This document shows, piece after piece, positions 12,387 through 22,650 of a stretch of DNA of 64,000 bases. The notes under the pieces were generated by a model. That model saw nothing but the letters and a program-made list of their open reading frames with translations, was not told where the DNA came from and did not search any database. Origin of the DNA: Atkinsonella hypoxylon (taxonomy: Eukaryota; Ascomycota; Sordariomycetes; Hypocreales; Clavicipitaceae). Positions within the stretch are counted from its first letter, which is position 1. The number at the start of each line of letters is the position of its first letter. The stretch lies in assembly GCA_000729835.1 (NCBI GenBank), contig JFHB01000040.1, positions 1 to 64,000 on the forward strand, given 5' to 3'. The translations under genes and the position numbers were made by a program.

Positions 12387-12784
12387 TCAAACTCGCTCAG
12401 GATTCTGTTCAGGTATCTCTAACGTCTCATCCGGTAGTAATGGAACATAATCCTCCGGCACAACAAAAGGATCAGGCGGAGCTTCTCGGCACGCGACAGT
12501 GTAGCACACCGAACCAGTGCACTGCACACAAGGCTTGACTAATTCCCGGGTTCCAGGATTTTCCGCAGAGATCTCTTTGGGCTTGTCTCGCTGAGACTTG
12601 TATGACAATCAATATCATGTTTGAATCACAGCTAGTAGAGCGACCGAAGTACATGACTTACATCATCCTTGTCTCCATCGACGACGGCACGCGGCTCGCC
12701 AATGTGCATTGTGGCTGGTGCAACCGGCATTGCGTTTGCGATGGTGACGGCCATCGCGAAGGCGTTGACAAGGGTCAATCTCAT
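12387..12784 (-). CDS. small secreted cysteine-containing protein
   Basis: A two-exon gene, predicted product 110 residues. Exon 1 is 12784-12662; the 65-nt intron (12661-12597) begins GTAAGT, ends ACAAG and is phase 0; exon 2 is 12596-12387. The N-terminus (MRLTLVNAFAMAVTIANA) is a typical signal peptide with an Ala-x-Ala cleavage site before Met-Pro-Val. The mature part is about 92 residues, acidic and Pro/Glu-rich, with four cysteines spaced C-x2-C-x4-C-x4-C in exon 2 (CVQCTGSVCYTVAC). I do not recognise a family. An in-frame ATG exists 12 codons upstream, but it would bury the signal peptide, so I chose the inner Met. A TATATA lies about 150 bp upstream. Size, secretion and paired cysteines resemble fungal effector or cell-surface proteins, which is an inference only. 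Confidence 0.6.
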
Positions 12785-14855
12785 GGTTGAATGTGCCGTG
12801 GGGGATTGCAGCGTGCGCAAGGTACTTTCGAGCCGGGTCAGACAGAGTCTGTTATGAGGAGAGTAATTTCACACTTTGTGCTTCGGAAGGATCAATTGAT
12901 TGAATGATAGGGGAGATCCGTGGGCATCGACGGTGATATATAACGTACTCCAGGACAAACAAGACGGCGCAGTGGCGTGCGCTCCAATTTTCATCCGAGC
13001 CCTACTTGGTCTAGTCTGCTGCGCCAGGCACCAGGTGATGCAAATTTTATTTTCAATGGGGGAAAAAGGTGAAAAGGTTTGCCCTACAGGAGACGCCTCT
13101 AGGCTTCTATAAACTATCGAAGGCCTTCGCTGTGGTACGAACCGATGCTGACTCCGGAGCAGGCGTCTCGCAATATGCCCACACTCGTGTTTTAACGCTT
13201 ACGTTGCTCAACTCGCTGTCCGTTCCTCCTTTACAGGAGCCTGAACTCCCTGTTGTCCCCGAACAGCGTGAATGGGGAAGGGGGGGGAGGGGGCTGGAGC
13301 AGCATACGAGATCTAGGTTCGCCATCTCTTCTAAGATGCGAGATGCTGCTATACCTGACGGCCAATCATCTCGCATAAACGTTCAGCCAAGAACACTTAC
13401 GAATGAAATAAGATTGGAAAGTGCATCATAGATCTGAGCATAGACATAGACCCGATGGTGGTCGATAGGCTAGTTGCTTCGGGCCAAGTTTGTTTACGAA
13501 CCTTTCCGGGGTTAGCTGGGAGAATCTCATCCGTCTACGTCACTATCTTCAAGACAAGGCCATCAGCGACGGAGGGCCTAGATGGGATTGAAACTATCTT
13601 GCATTAGATCTTGGAGGCGTGGCAGGACCGTGCGGGGATCTACAAGAGATTCTGGTCCATGAGTACGACATAGCTGATCACATGAGTGCCACGTAGAGCT
13701 GTACTCGGCACATAGGAACAAGTCATTCATCGGCGCTATCGAGACCATCTTTGCCATGAGCTTGAAACCAGCGGCATTCGGGTATTTGCGATTGGTAATC
13801 GACATGCCTACTCCCAGTAAATTTCCTCCTCGAGAATGTTCAAATGCACAAGGGTATGAATACTTACGGACATCTATATGCGACGCCAACGTCAGCAGTC
13901 AAGCATTCCGCATGATATGAATTCCAAAGTCATCACTGTTACGGATAATTCGCATCGTGAGTCGATCGCCAGATGTCCACTTTCTAAGAACCGCATGCTG
14001 CTGCGAATCCCTCGCTTCAGCAGCCACATTAGCTAGCAAGCCAACTTTCCATCCGAGGTGAGCTCCCGTCTGCATGTAACTCCACATCAAACTGTATGTC
14101 CCAGTCCTCGTCTACACCATATCGACAATCACCAGCATTCGCAGAACGAAGAACACCTCTGCGTCGCCATCCATCACTGGTCCGGCTATACTTCTTCTGC
14201 CATCGGCAGAACAGAAGGAGACAGGTCGAATGCTAAAAGCTCAGACTTGGCAATCACGGTACAGGCAGCGCCTAGGACAAAACAGGTCGATGGAGAATGG
14301 AGAAATGAGCTACCGACGAGGTTACGACCTGCAGAGCCCCTTGCTGCGAGGAAGAGGGTCAAGGAGCTTGTGCCGGATTCCCTGTTACGATTTGGGGCCG
14401 GACGGATAAATCCCCTGGAGAGGGCGTGACATGTATGTTATTTTCGACCTCGTGTGAGCTACAGCCGATCATTCCTCTATTACAGCTGTATTTTCCGTTC
14501 CTTGTTTCTCACCCCTTTCGATGAAACAGAAGAACCAAGTCATACCCCCACGCAAGGCATTCTCAAGCACCAACAACCAGACACGCCAATCAGAACACCT
14601 CCTATTGCAATAAAAATATAAAAAAAACACTTGCCAAGTGTAGTCCACAGTAGTAAAAAAGAGAGAGGACACTATTCAAAATTACGCAAGTCCCATAGCC
14701 GCCGTTACAAAAACCCACCACATCACGTGACCCGCGCGCTCGCCGGAAATCCACCACCGAACCACCACCTTATCACGACATCACAGGCAAGGCCCCCTCA
14801 ACACACGAATACTAATCATAACAATAAAAAATAAATAAAAAATAAAAAAGTCATC
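12785..14855. other. intergenic with broken protein-like frames
   Basis: No intact gene can be supported. On the minus strand between about 13580 and 14250 several frames look protein-like in succession but are separated by stops and frame changes with no convincing splice sites between them. This could be a decayed gene or a multi-exon gene I cannot assemble. A G-rich run at about 13276-13296 (GGGG and longer) could form a quadruplex. The final 350 bp before 14856 are A/T- and A/C-rich and are probably the mrp10 promoter and leader. Confidence 0.4.
12936..12942 (-). promoter_or_regulatory. possible TATA box of the secreted-protein gene
   Basis: The minus strand reads GTTATATATCACC here, about 150 bp upstream of the chosen ATG at 12784. 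The spacing allows a leader of roughly 100 nt. This is a motif match only. Confidence 0.35.
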
Positions 14856-15208
14856 ATGTCCGGAGGCCACAAGCCCATCCGCCTCCCGCCCCTTAAAACC
14901 CTCCGGGTCCATAATCCCAAGCGACAAGTCGAAAACCCTTGCATCGCAATCATGTCCAGCGTCCTAGGTACGACCTACACCGAGGCCAGTTACAGAAATA
15001 CCCAAGTTTTTAACTAAAAAGAAAAATTAACGCTTTCAAAGCATGCTGGGCGTCAGCAGGATTCAACGCCGCGGGTTGCGCCGCCATCGAGAACCAATTA
15101 CGAAAATGCATGGACGGGCCTGCGCCGCCCCCGGCCGCGGCCAGCACGGTCAATTACCACTTGTCGAGAATGCAGAAGTACATTTTGAGTCCAAAGAAGC
15201 AGAAGTGA
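14856..15208 (+). CDS. mrp10: mitochondrial small-subunit ribosomal protein MRP10 (mS37)
   Basis: A two-exon gene encoding a 92-residue CHCH protein. Exon 1 is 14856-14967; the intron 14968-15041 begins GTACGA and ends TCAAAG; exon 2 is 15042-15208. The split codon yields Ala, so the product reads SSVL-A-CWASAG across the join. It contains the twin CX9C hallmark: Cys29-x9-Cys39 and Cys49-x9-Cys59, the latter written CAAIENQLRKC. A Pro/Ala linker and a basic tail (YILSPKKQK) follow. MRP10/mS37 (human CHCHD1) is a component of the mitochondrial small ribosomal subunit, imported by the Mia40 disulphide relay. Its basic N-terminus (HKPIRLPPLKTLRVHNPKR) fits the family. The intron falls one codon before the second cysteine of the first pair, so exon-only gene finders would miss the domain. 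Length and motif agree with the family. Confidence 0.92.
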
Positions 15209-16518
15209 TGTTGATGTGCGAACGACTTGATACCGCTTTGGTTTGGAGAGAAGAATAGAGAGCACGAGTGGTCGGAGATAGGGTTGCTATGGGGGAGCAC
15301 TTTGCCAACCTCCCGGAACCAATGTTGGAGGACGGTTGATAACATTTTCGGGCGTTTCATTCATGGCGAGAATCTTGTGTTTCCAAAGAAAAATGTTTCA
15401 AGAGTGGTAAATATCGCATGGAGCCGAAATGCCGCATTGCACTTCGTTATGGCCATGTTATTATAGACACCACGTGTGGTATGGGGCAAGGAATCTACCC
15501 AGACAATGTACAATAAGTCAACTATTCGGCTGTCGCCGTCACAAGATCACTTAATTCCCAAACATTGACACAATAATCCTCATCAGTAGTCAACGCGAGA
15601 GCGCCATATCTATTCAGGCCAGATCGAAGTCTTATAATTCGCTTCTCAACTAATCCGTCAGTATCATCATGTGCACATGGAGTATCCGCGCGGCTTCCTC
15701 GCCTCCATCTATCCAGCTTTACAGCCAATCCAAATTCAAATCCATGTCTACAGAGCTGTCCCCCCATAGAAAATCGTCAACAAGACACAGCAATCCCAAA
15801 ACAAATAGGTAACAAAAGAGTGTCCAGCCTTGTGATCACCCAGGCAAGGTGTAAAAACGAATGAATCCTAGAATACTCCGATGTTGCAATTCCTAGGGTC
15901 TTCCAACCAACTAATAGCGCCCCAAAAAAAAAAAAAAAAAAAAAAAAAGGCAATGTTTGTACGGGGCACAGAGTCAGACAGAGAATGAGAGAGAAAGAGG
16001 GAGGAAACGAAAAAGTCGCCCATATGATGAATCTAATATTGCTTGGCGTGACTTATCCCGTCCCCTGGCGACCAGCTTCTCTGGTTAAAGCACATTTGTC
16101 CAACGCGGCAGACGTGGCCTCCAAGACGCGAGACAACATCTTCGTGACATTCAACGACAATAGAAGAATTTGACCAATGAGTCTTAACTTGATGGCGACC
16201 ATGTACAAAGAACTAGACATGGCGCCCTGATGATAAAAAGAAACGCAGGTTAGAATGATACAAAATGAATAAACGCCAAGTCAGTATGAAATCCTTAAAG
16301 AAATGCAAGTTGCTGCAATATCGCGTCTATGTGGTATTTGCTGTGGAAAAACCAAGAGGAAAGTCATCTTTGACTCATCCCGTGCCATCGTACCCCATTG
16401 CAAGTATGGGTCATAATTGGTTGGGCGAAAGTTCAAAGGCTTGGGACAATATTGGTGAAAGTTGCAAACGCGTTCCGTCGCAACTAGAAGCAAAATTGCC
16501 GGCAATGTATGTGACGAA
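15209..16518. other. intergenic; WD-like fragment and A25 tract
   Basis: A minus-strand open frame at 15522-15767 ends in a stretch resembling the last strands of a WD40 repeat (ALALTTDEDYCVNVWEL), but it has no neighbouring repeats and no upstream exon that I can join. An A25 homopolymer lies at 15924-15948. The remainder is probably the 3' flank of mrp10 and of cdc24, which converge on it. Confidence 0.45.
15924..15948. repeat. A25 homopolymer
   Basis: An uninterrupted run of 25 A, downstream of both mrp10 (plus) and cdc24 (minus). Confidence 0.95.
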
Positions 16519-19500
16519 TTATTGACCCTCGCCGACACAAAATAGCTCTATTTCTCCCACACCGCCGGCGTACATATTTCGAACTCCCTCGCGCCACTCC
16601 AGGAACGCAATCTGGATATCGTCATCGCTTTGTATCGTCACAAAGTCTCCATCTTCGTCACGATACCGCAGCTTGAGCATACCCTTGCCGATGCTGCTTG
16701 TCATAAACCTCGCGAGCTTAGCGTCGATTCGGTCGACCAGGGACTGGTAGGTAATGTGGAATGCTACCACAAGCGTAACGTAATTTCCACTGTCGCAGTT
16801 GACCCGTACCTTAAGTTGCGTAGGCATGGGCAAATCGGGACTTGCTAGATGGTTACTCGTTGGTGCAAGACTGCCGTTGCCGAGTGAAGGAGATGCAGCC
16901 CGGGTGTTCGCGGCGGCCGAATCGTCCCTAAAGGAGTTGCCACCAGTCGGTCCTGGCGTATTGCCGCGCGAATACACTGGCTTTCCAGGATAATGCGACA
17001 TTGTGCCCCCAAGGCTACCAGAATGTTGATGTCTTCGCTCTCGGTGGGCGCCAGGACTTTGTGTGCTGGTACGAATGGGTAGGTCGTTTCGAGGAGAACC
17101 GGTCTGGGACCGAATAATGTTACCGTCATGAGCTTGGTGGAGGTGTTGGGGAATACCTGGCACGGCTGGAACGTTGCCTTGGCTGGGTTGACGTTGTCGA
17201 GGTATGCCTGCCACATTTACGTCGGGCGTACTATAAGATCGACTTCTTTGCTGCTGTTGAGCAGCGACCTGGTTGTGAGTGGCCATGGCGGGAAGAGAAG
17301 GTCCACGAGCAGTTCTGCTGCCGCCGAAACCGTGGGGATTCGGCGAGGATCCGTCTCTTGATGGTGCCCGAGGCATGCCACCTGAGGTATATCGCGGATC
17401 GTCCCATGCATGTTGCGGTGCTCCTGCTTTCGTAGAAAACTGATAAGCGGGTCCGGGAAAGATGCCACTGGTAGTGCTTGTCCTCGAAGAAGCTGGAGAT
17501 TCCGCTACGGGGGAGAAATAGCTATCTCCGCCTCTGGATCCTGGGGATTGAGCACCGCTGCTCTGAGTCTGCAGACTGAGGGAGGCAGAGGGCATTGGCA
17601 TTGGGAAACGTGATGGCGGCGCACGCGCGATACCAGCACGCGATTGTGTACTCTCTCCTGTAGCTGATCTCTGCCTCAGACTGCCGCTTGATGAAGTTCG
17701 AGGCGCTGGAAACTGGGAAGAAACTATGGCTGATCCATATTCGTCGTCATCGTCATCTTGTTGCAGGTAAGGATTCTCAAGTCCTCCGGCATGGTCTCGC
17801 GTCCATGCAAAGTCATTCATGGATTCCTGGCTCGTGGAGAGTCGGGGAGTATTCTCTTTGCGTTGTGTTTCCAGCCCAACAGCCCATTTCCTCATCACTT
17901 CCTCATTAAGGAACTTAATTGTGAAATTCTCGACAGCAGGATCACCCCGCCACCAGATTTGGACGCTGTGAGAGCCTGCGAATTTGTTAGAGATAGATTA
18001 CAACCAGTGTTTTGCGATAGCTCGCAACGCGAAAGGACATCCTTACCAGGCTTTGAAAGGGAAACGATATCTGTCACGTTAGCCATAAAAATTCTGCCCT
18101 TGAGCTGAAGCTTGGCGTTCTTGTTCTTGATCTTCGGGCCGGTTGGTCGTGTTTTATCCTTCTTCCCAGAGGCTTCCTTGCAACAAAGCAGGATGCACTC
18201 AAAGAGATATATTTCGTACTAGGGATTAAAGTTAGTCAGCTAGCCAGGGACCCTAGGAGCAAGATACCTGTGCCCAAGTGGAAATTGCTGCTCCATCTCG
18301 GCTTACCTCTTTTTCTTGGTCACTCTTTCCAGTGATGACGCCATATGTGCCGTGCAATAGCAGCTTTCCGAAAGACTCCACCTTATGAGATTTCCAATCA
18401 TCTACTCGAGTGATCAGCTCCTCCAGGGCCTCATCAAGGAGGTCGCGATTAACGGCTTCGTTAGCCTTTTGAAGAACTCGTTCAGCGGCGTCGCATCCGG
18501 TAGCAAGATCATCCTTGACTTCTGGGTCATCGGACTTCTTGGCCAAATCTTTTAAAAGCAGGGGATATTTCACCAGCCTTTGCATAGGCTTAAGCAAGAA
18601 TCCATCAAGGGTGTTAAAGTCCGCTGCCACAGGGTGGCCAGACTGCTGGATTTTGTCAAACACGACGTTCGCAATCTGGGCGGCTTTGCGTTGATTTGCG
18701 ATAAAGGGTTGATAAATGTCAAAGCTGTCTTCATAAAAGCAGAAAGGTGAGCCCCATCTCTGGATGGCCTTTGGCATCGAGTTTGTTGTTTCGACTCGAA
18801 TGAGAAATCGTCGTTGGAAATCGAGAACGGCGTTGATGTTCAAGAAAATTTGGTGTACCACGTCGCCAGGTATAAGGCCCTTTTGCTCCAATATCTTCTT
18901 CAGATCGTGTAGGTTTTCTAGATCTTGCACGTACTTTCGTTCAGTGTCGACCAACTCCTTCACGATATGGTCTCGATAGCTCATTTGAACATTTCCTGTG
19001 GCGGCGGCGGGTTCATCCTGGGGATACGGCTGCAGCTGAAGTAGCAGTCCACGTTGCTCGGCCAAGTCAAGCACATAATTTACTACTTGAGTCACTTTGA
19101 CAAAACCACTGGTGTCGTTGCCCATCAAGTCCGTAATCACAAAGCTCTGGGCAGGTGGTACCTGTAACTCCTTCATGCATGCTTGCACAAACTTAAAGAT
19201 GGCAATCTTGGATTTTTTTGCCTCGGACGCATTTGGATCCTCCACCTTGAGTGGTTCGGTCGGTTGCAAAGAATTGTAAATGGTGAGGAGAGGATATCCT
19301 GTGCGGAGGAGATTCCACAGCGGGTCAACTGGGTCATTGGGATCGAGCTGTTCGAGGAAAGGGGTGAAGTCGGGCACTTGGCTTAGTCGTTGCTTCAAGG
19401 AGATGCAAATCTGATATAGAGACCGTGAGGCGTCGGCTTTCTGGTTAATGATGTTGGTCGTGGCCATAACAGGTCCGCCATTTTGACCTGGCACAACTGT

Positions 19501-19680
19501 TGCTGCGCTAGCCAACGAACTCAGCGATGCCGATGAGCTCGCATACGCTGTCGAACCAGACAGCTGACTGCCACGCGGAACGCTGCTCATAGTTTTCTTT
19601 TGTATGACGCTTTGAAAGCCGCTCTGGTTGGACTCAAAGACCGGAGCGGTGTTATTTCGAAGGAGGGGAGCATGGGCCAT
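16519..19680 (-). CDS. cdc24: CDC24, guanine nucleotide exchange factor for Cdc42
   Basis: A three-exon gene encoding 1000 residues. Exon 1 is 19680-18307, intron 18306-18219 (GTAAGC...CCCTAG, phase 0), exon 2 18218-18047, intron 18046-17976 (GTAAGG...TCGCAG, phase 1), exon 3 17975-16519. Domains in order: a CDC24-type calponin-like region at about 87-208; a RhoGEF/DH domain at about 236-415, starting at YRDHIVKELVDTERKYV and including LLKPMQRLVKYPLLLKDL; a PH domain at about 440-560 spanning all three exons; a disordered Ser/Pro/Gln-rich linker; and a C-terminal PB1 domain at about 901-1000 with the OPCA motif RYRDEDGDFVTIQSDDDIQ. Cdc24 activates Cdc42 at sites of polarised growth, and the PB1 domain binds the scaffold Bem1. 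Length and domain order match filamentous-fungal CDC24. It acts in the cytosol and at the cortex of hyphal tips. Confidence 0.95.
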
Positions 19681-20687
19681 GTCAAACTCACCCCATGCGT
19701 AGAGGGTAAACGCAAAGGCCTGGGGGGAAGAGCAACGACAGTGACCGAACAGTAGAGGGACAAATTTTTCTTCGTCCTTTAGAAAGAAAGGGTTAGGCGT
19801 GAGGGTGGGCGTGAGGGTGGGCGAAATGCGGACGAAAAAAGGAACGTTGTCGTTTCGTCGAATGAGGGAGTTCGTTTGTCTTTGTTAAAAGGCCCTCCCT
19901 GCTGGCTTGGGATGGTCTCAGACGAGCAACCGAAGTCGCGTTATCCAAGAAACAGGGGCCAAGTGAGCTTCTGTGATGTCAAAGAGACACTAAAGACCCA
20001 ATGTCTTGGGAGCCGTCGTCAGGTCGCCCGTTCGTCAGGTCGAGACGCGAGGCACGAGAAATAGTGCAACTGAAGATTTCGGGCTGCGAGGCCGCACAGC
20101 GCTTGTGCGGATGGACTTGAATGAGGGCAGCAGTTGCCTCTACCAATCCGTCAACACAGAAAGGGCTGAAAGAGAAAAAGCAACCCCAAAAAAAAAATAC
20201 CAAGGCGGCTCGTGGTAGACAGCGACGTCAACTGGCAGATGTGGCAAGTCAGGCCTTCGTCTGGAATCAGGGGACAAGTCGACGTCAGTTCGAGGGGTGA
20301 GCTAAGGGTACTGCAAGCGACGGCGATGCAAAACGCAGTCGTTGTTGGGGGAGCAGTTCTGCGCCGTTGGCCAGTCCAAGGGCGTAGGCGAAGAGGACTA
20401 AGCTGGAACAGTGCTATCATAACGGGGTCGAAGGATTAGGGAAGGGGGGAGGGGGTCGCCTGGCAAACTGGCTACATAGAGCGGCGATAGCATGTGTCGG
20501 GTTGAGGCAGCGCGCTTTTTGCCTTGTCCGGCCTCCAGAGTGGTGGTGGGCTGTGTGTGACCCGTACTCCGTAGGAAAAAGAAGTGGGAACGCGTGGGTG
20601 GGTCGGTGGTCGGTGGGATCGAGACAGGGAGCAGCTGGCGGCCAGGAGTAGCGTAGCACCCAAGGGAATACAGTTTAATACCTATGT

Positions 20688-20800
20688 ACCTAGGTACCCA
20701 AGCACAAACAGGCAAGCGGCCCGGACGTCAGCAGCCAGTAGCCAGTAGCCAGTAGCCAGTAGCCAGTAGCCAGTAAGTAGCTACCTAAGTACCTAGGTAG
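20688..20800. repeat. two ACCTAGGT palindromes flanking a heptamer array
   Basis: ACCTAGGT occurs at 20688-20695 and 20791-20798. Between them lies a tandem array of GCCAGTA. The first palindrome is extended to GTACCTAGGTAC. Confidence 0.9.
20734..20775. repeat. (GCCAGTA)6 heptamer array
   Basis: Six perfect contiguous copies of GCCAGTA between two ACCTAGGT palindromes, followed by AGTAGCTACC. Confidence 0.95.
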
Positions 20801-21563
20801 ATAGCCAGCAGCCACGAGGTGGTCAAATTATTACAAGACGGGTCCCAGGGAGAGCAATGGGTTGCGGGACCCGTCATGAAATCTGTCCCCCGCGTGGCAG
20901 CCAAGCACGAGTCCCCTAGGCAGGTCCAGAGCAGGGAAGGGTGGCAGGCAGGCACGGAGCCAGCTAAAACAGGGTGCGTCTGGTGGGACGACTGCGTTAG
21001 TGTGGGGCCTAGCGCTTAACTGCCCCGAAGCCCCGAAGCCCAGAAGCCCAGTTGTCGGTTGGTATCCGCTGACCGTCACTGCTGAGTCGCTGTGTCATGC
21101 AAGCTGAATCTGAAAACAAGATATAAGACGGTAGTCTGCAGGCGACACGACTCAAGAAAGAAGAGTCTTTCCAGATGGGTTCCAGATGGATGCAGAAAAT
21201 GCATCTCCGTAGTCGGCTGGCTAGACAGCGAGAGGAGGGACGTATTCGAGGAAATGGGCATGAACAGGGTTGACGGGCAACGTCTCGTACGATACGGCAG
21301 ACCGCACTCTGCAATACAGTCACAAAACTACTTCCTTCGGTATTGTGGAGTAAATACCGTGTTGTTGTTATTATTCTGGTACAGTACATACAGTACATGA
21401 CGCTTCGTTGAGTACAGTCATTCATGCTGATGCATGTTAACTCCGTGGACGTCAGCTCGACAAGTCGCTCATTGAGCAATGAACGGTGAGAGCCTGGGAC
21501 GCATGAACTACCGGAAAGATACCAGCAGTTAAAGTACGGTGAGTGCCTCAGGTCCCTCGACCT

Positions 21564-21612
21564 ACCTAGGTACCTAGGTAGGTACTTAGGCGGTAGGTAC
21601 CTAGGTACCTAA
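21564..21612. repeat. ACCTAGGT palindrome cluster
   Basis: Three copies of ACCTAGGT (21564-21571, 21572-21579, 21599-21606) with TAGGTACC spacers. The first two are directly adjacent. The whole stretch is strongly self-complementary. Confidence 0.9.
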
Positions 21613-22337
21613 CACAGCGGTGTCATCGGCTACGAGCACGCGACCCACCGATGGAGGGAGAGACTGGGCACTGGGCACAGTCAAAGGTCCCGGCCAAGAT
21701 ACAGGCTGCAAAAAAATGTCTAGGGTAGGTAGGTTGGTTGGTTCTGAGAATGCAACCGGGCTTGTGATGGGTCGATGTGAAAACTCAGATACGGATATGT
21801 TAATTACATGAAGCTCTTCACACTCGCGGTCCGAATCACAATACTGGGTAGAGTATTGGGCCAGAAGGTGGACGGCATCATTGACAGCATCGTGGCAACA
21901 TGCCGGCAACGTAGCATCCACATGGGCATGATATTGTTTGCTGCTGTGGCTAGTGGCTGTGTTCAATATGATGATGACGACGACGATGTTGTTATTGTTG
22001 TTGTCAGCTGGTGCTGCCCCCGGAGCGCTGTTGAACATACAAATACAATCAATTAGTAATATTCATGCAGCCGCAGACGTTCACAGCTCGCGTTGTTATG
22101 CTAGACTGGAGTGTAGAAACGCGCGACGCGTCTGTTCGTCCATCATGAGCTCCAGTCAAAGTAGGCATCCTGCGCTCTGAAATTGACGATACCTTCCAGA
22201 ACATGGCTTGCCGGTTCTTCCTGTCTGCGACGACATGCAGCCCGCCGCCGTGGCTGGCGTTATATCCCGGCATCATTACCAGTCATTGTGTTTTCCATCA
22301 TTGGCTTAGTACTCCGTACATCCACACCAAATCAGCC

Positions 22338-22414
22338 CCTTAGACAAGCCTTGGATAAGCCTTGGACAACCCTTAGGTGATCCTTAGACGACCCTTGGAC
22401 GACCCTTAGACAGC
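22338..22414. repeat. seven tandem 11-mers of CCTTRGACRAS type
   Basis: Seven contiguous 11-bp units each starting CCTT(A/G)G: CCTTAGACAAG, CCTTGGATAAG, CCTTGGACAAC, CCTTAGGTGAT, CCTTAGACGAC, CCTTGGACGAC and CCTTAGACAGC. The units differ by a few bases, mostly transitions, but keep length exactly. It is not in a supported gene. Confidence 0.9.
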
Positions 22415-22470
22415 ACATGCAGCAACTAGCATCCATTTTCTTTAGTTAGCCGCGGGCCATGCAGCCCCGT

Positions 22471-22510
22471 TAGATGGACGGCGGACTCCGTAGATGGACG
22501 GCGGACTGAC
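22471..22510. repeat. duplicated 20-mer
   Basis: Two adjacent 20-bp units starting TAGATGGACGGCGGACT. They are identical over 17 bases and differ only in the last three. The junction reads ACTCCGTA, the core of the dispersed 9-mer found elsewhere in the window. Confidence 0.9.
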
Positions 22511-22634
22511 TCTGGTGCATGGTGCCGTAACACTGGCGGGAATCTTCTCCAGTCAGTCTACATCCATCAAGGGACGGACTCAAGGGACCAGCCAACCCTT
22601 CTTCCCGCCCTCCTATTGTTGCCTTAGGTACCCT

Positions 22635-22650
22635 ACCTAGGTACCTAGGT
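22635..22650. repeat. double ACCTAGGT palindrome
   Basis: Two adjacent ACCTAGGT octamers (22635-22642 and 22643-22650), followed by AGGTACTAGGTA. This is the same arrangement as at 21564. A further single copy lies at 23116-23123. Confidence 0.9.

Noticed and set aside
15522..15767. Minus-strand frame ending in a WD40-like strand (ALALTTDEDYCVNVWEL)
   Set aside because: Only one possible blade, with no neighbouring repeats and no joinable exon. The similarity may be chance; a profile search would decide.
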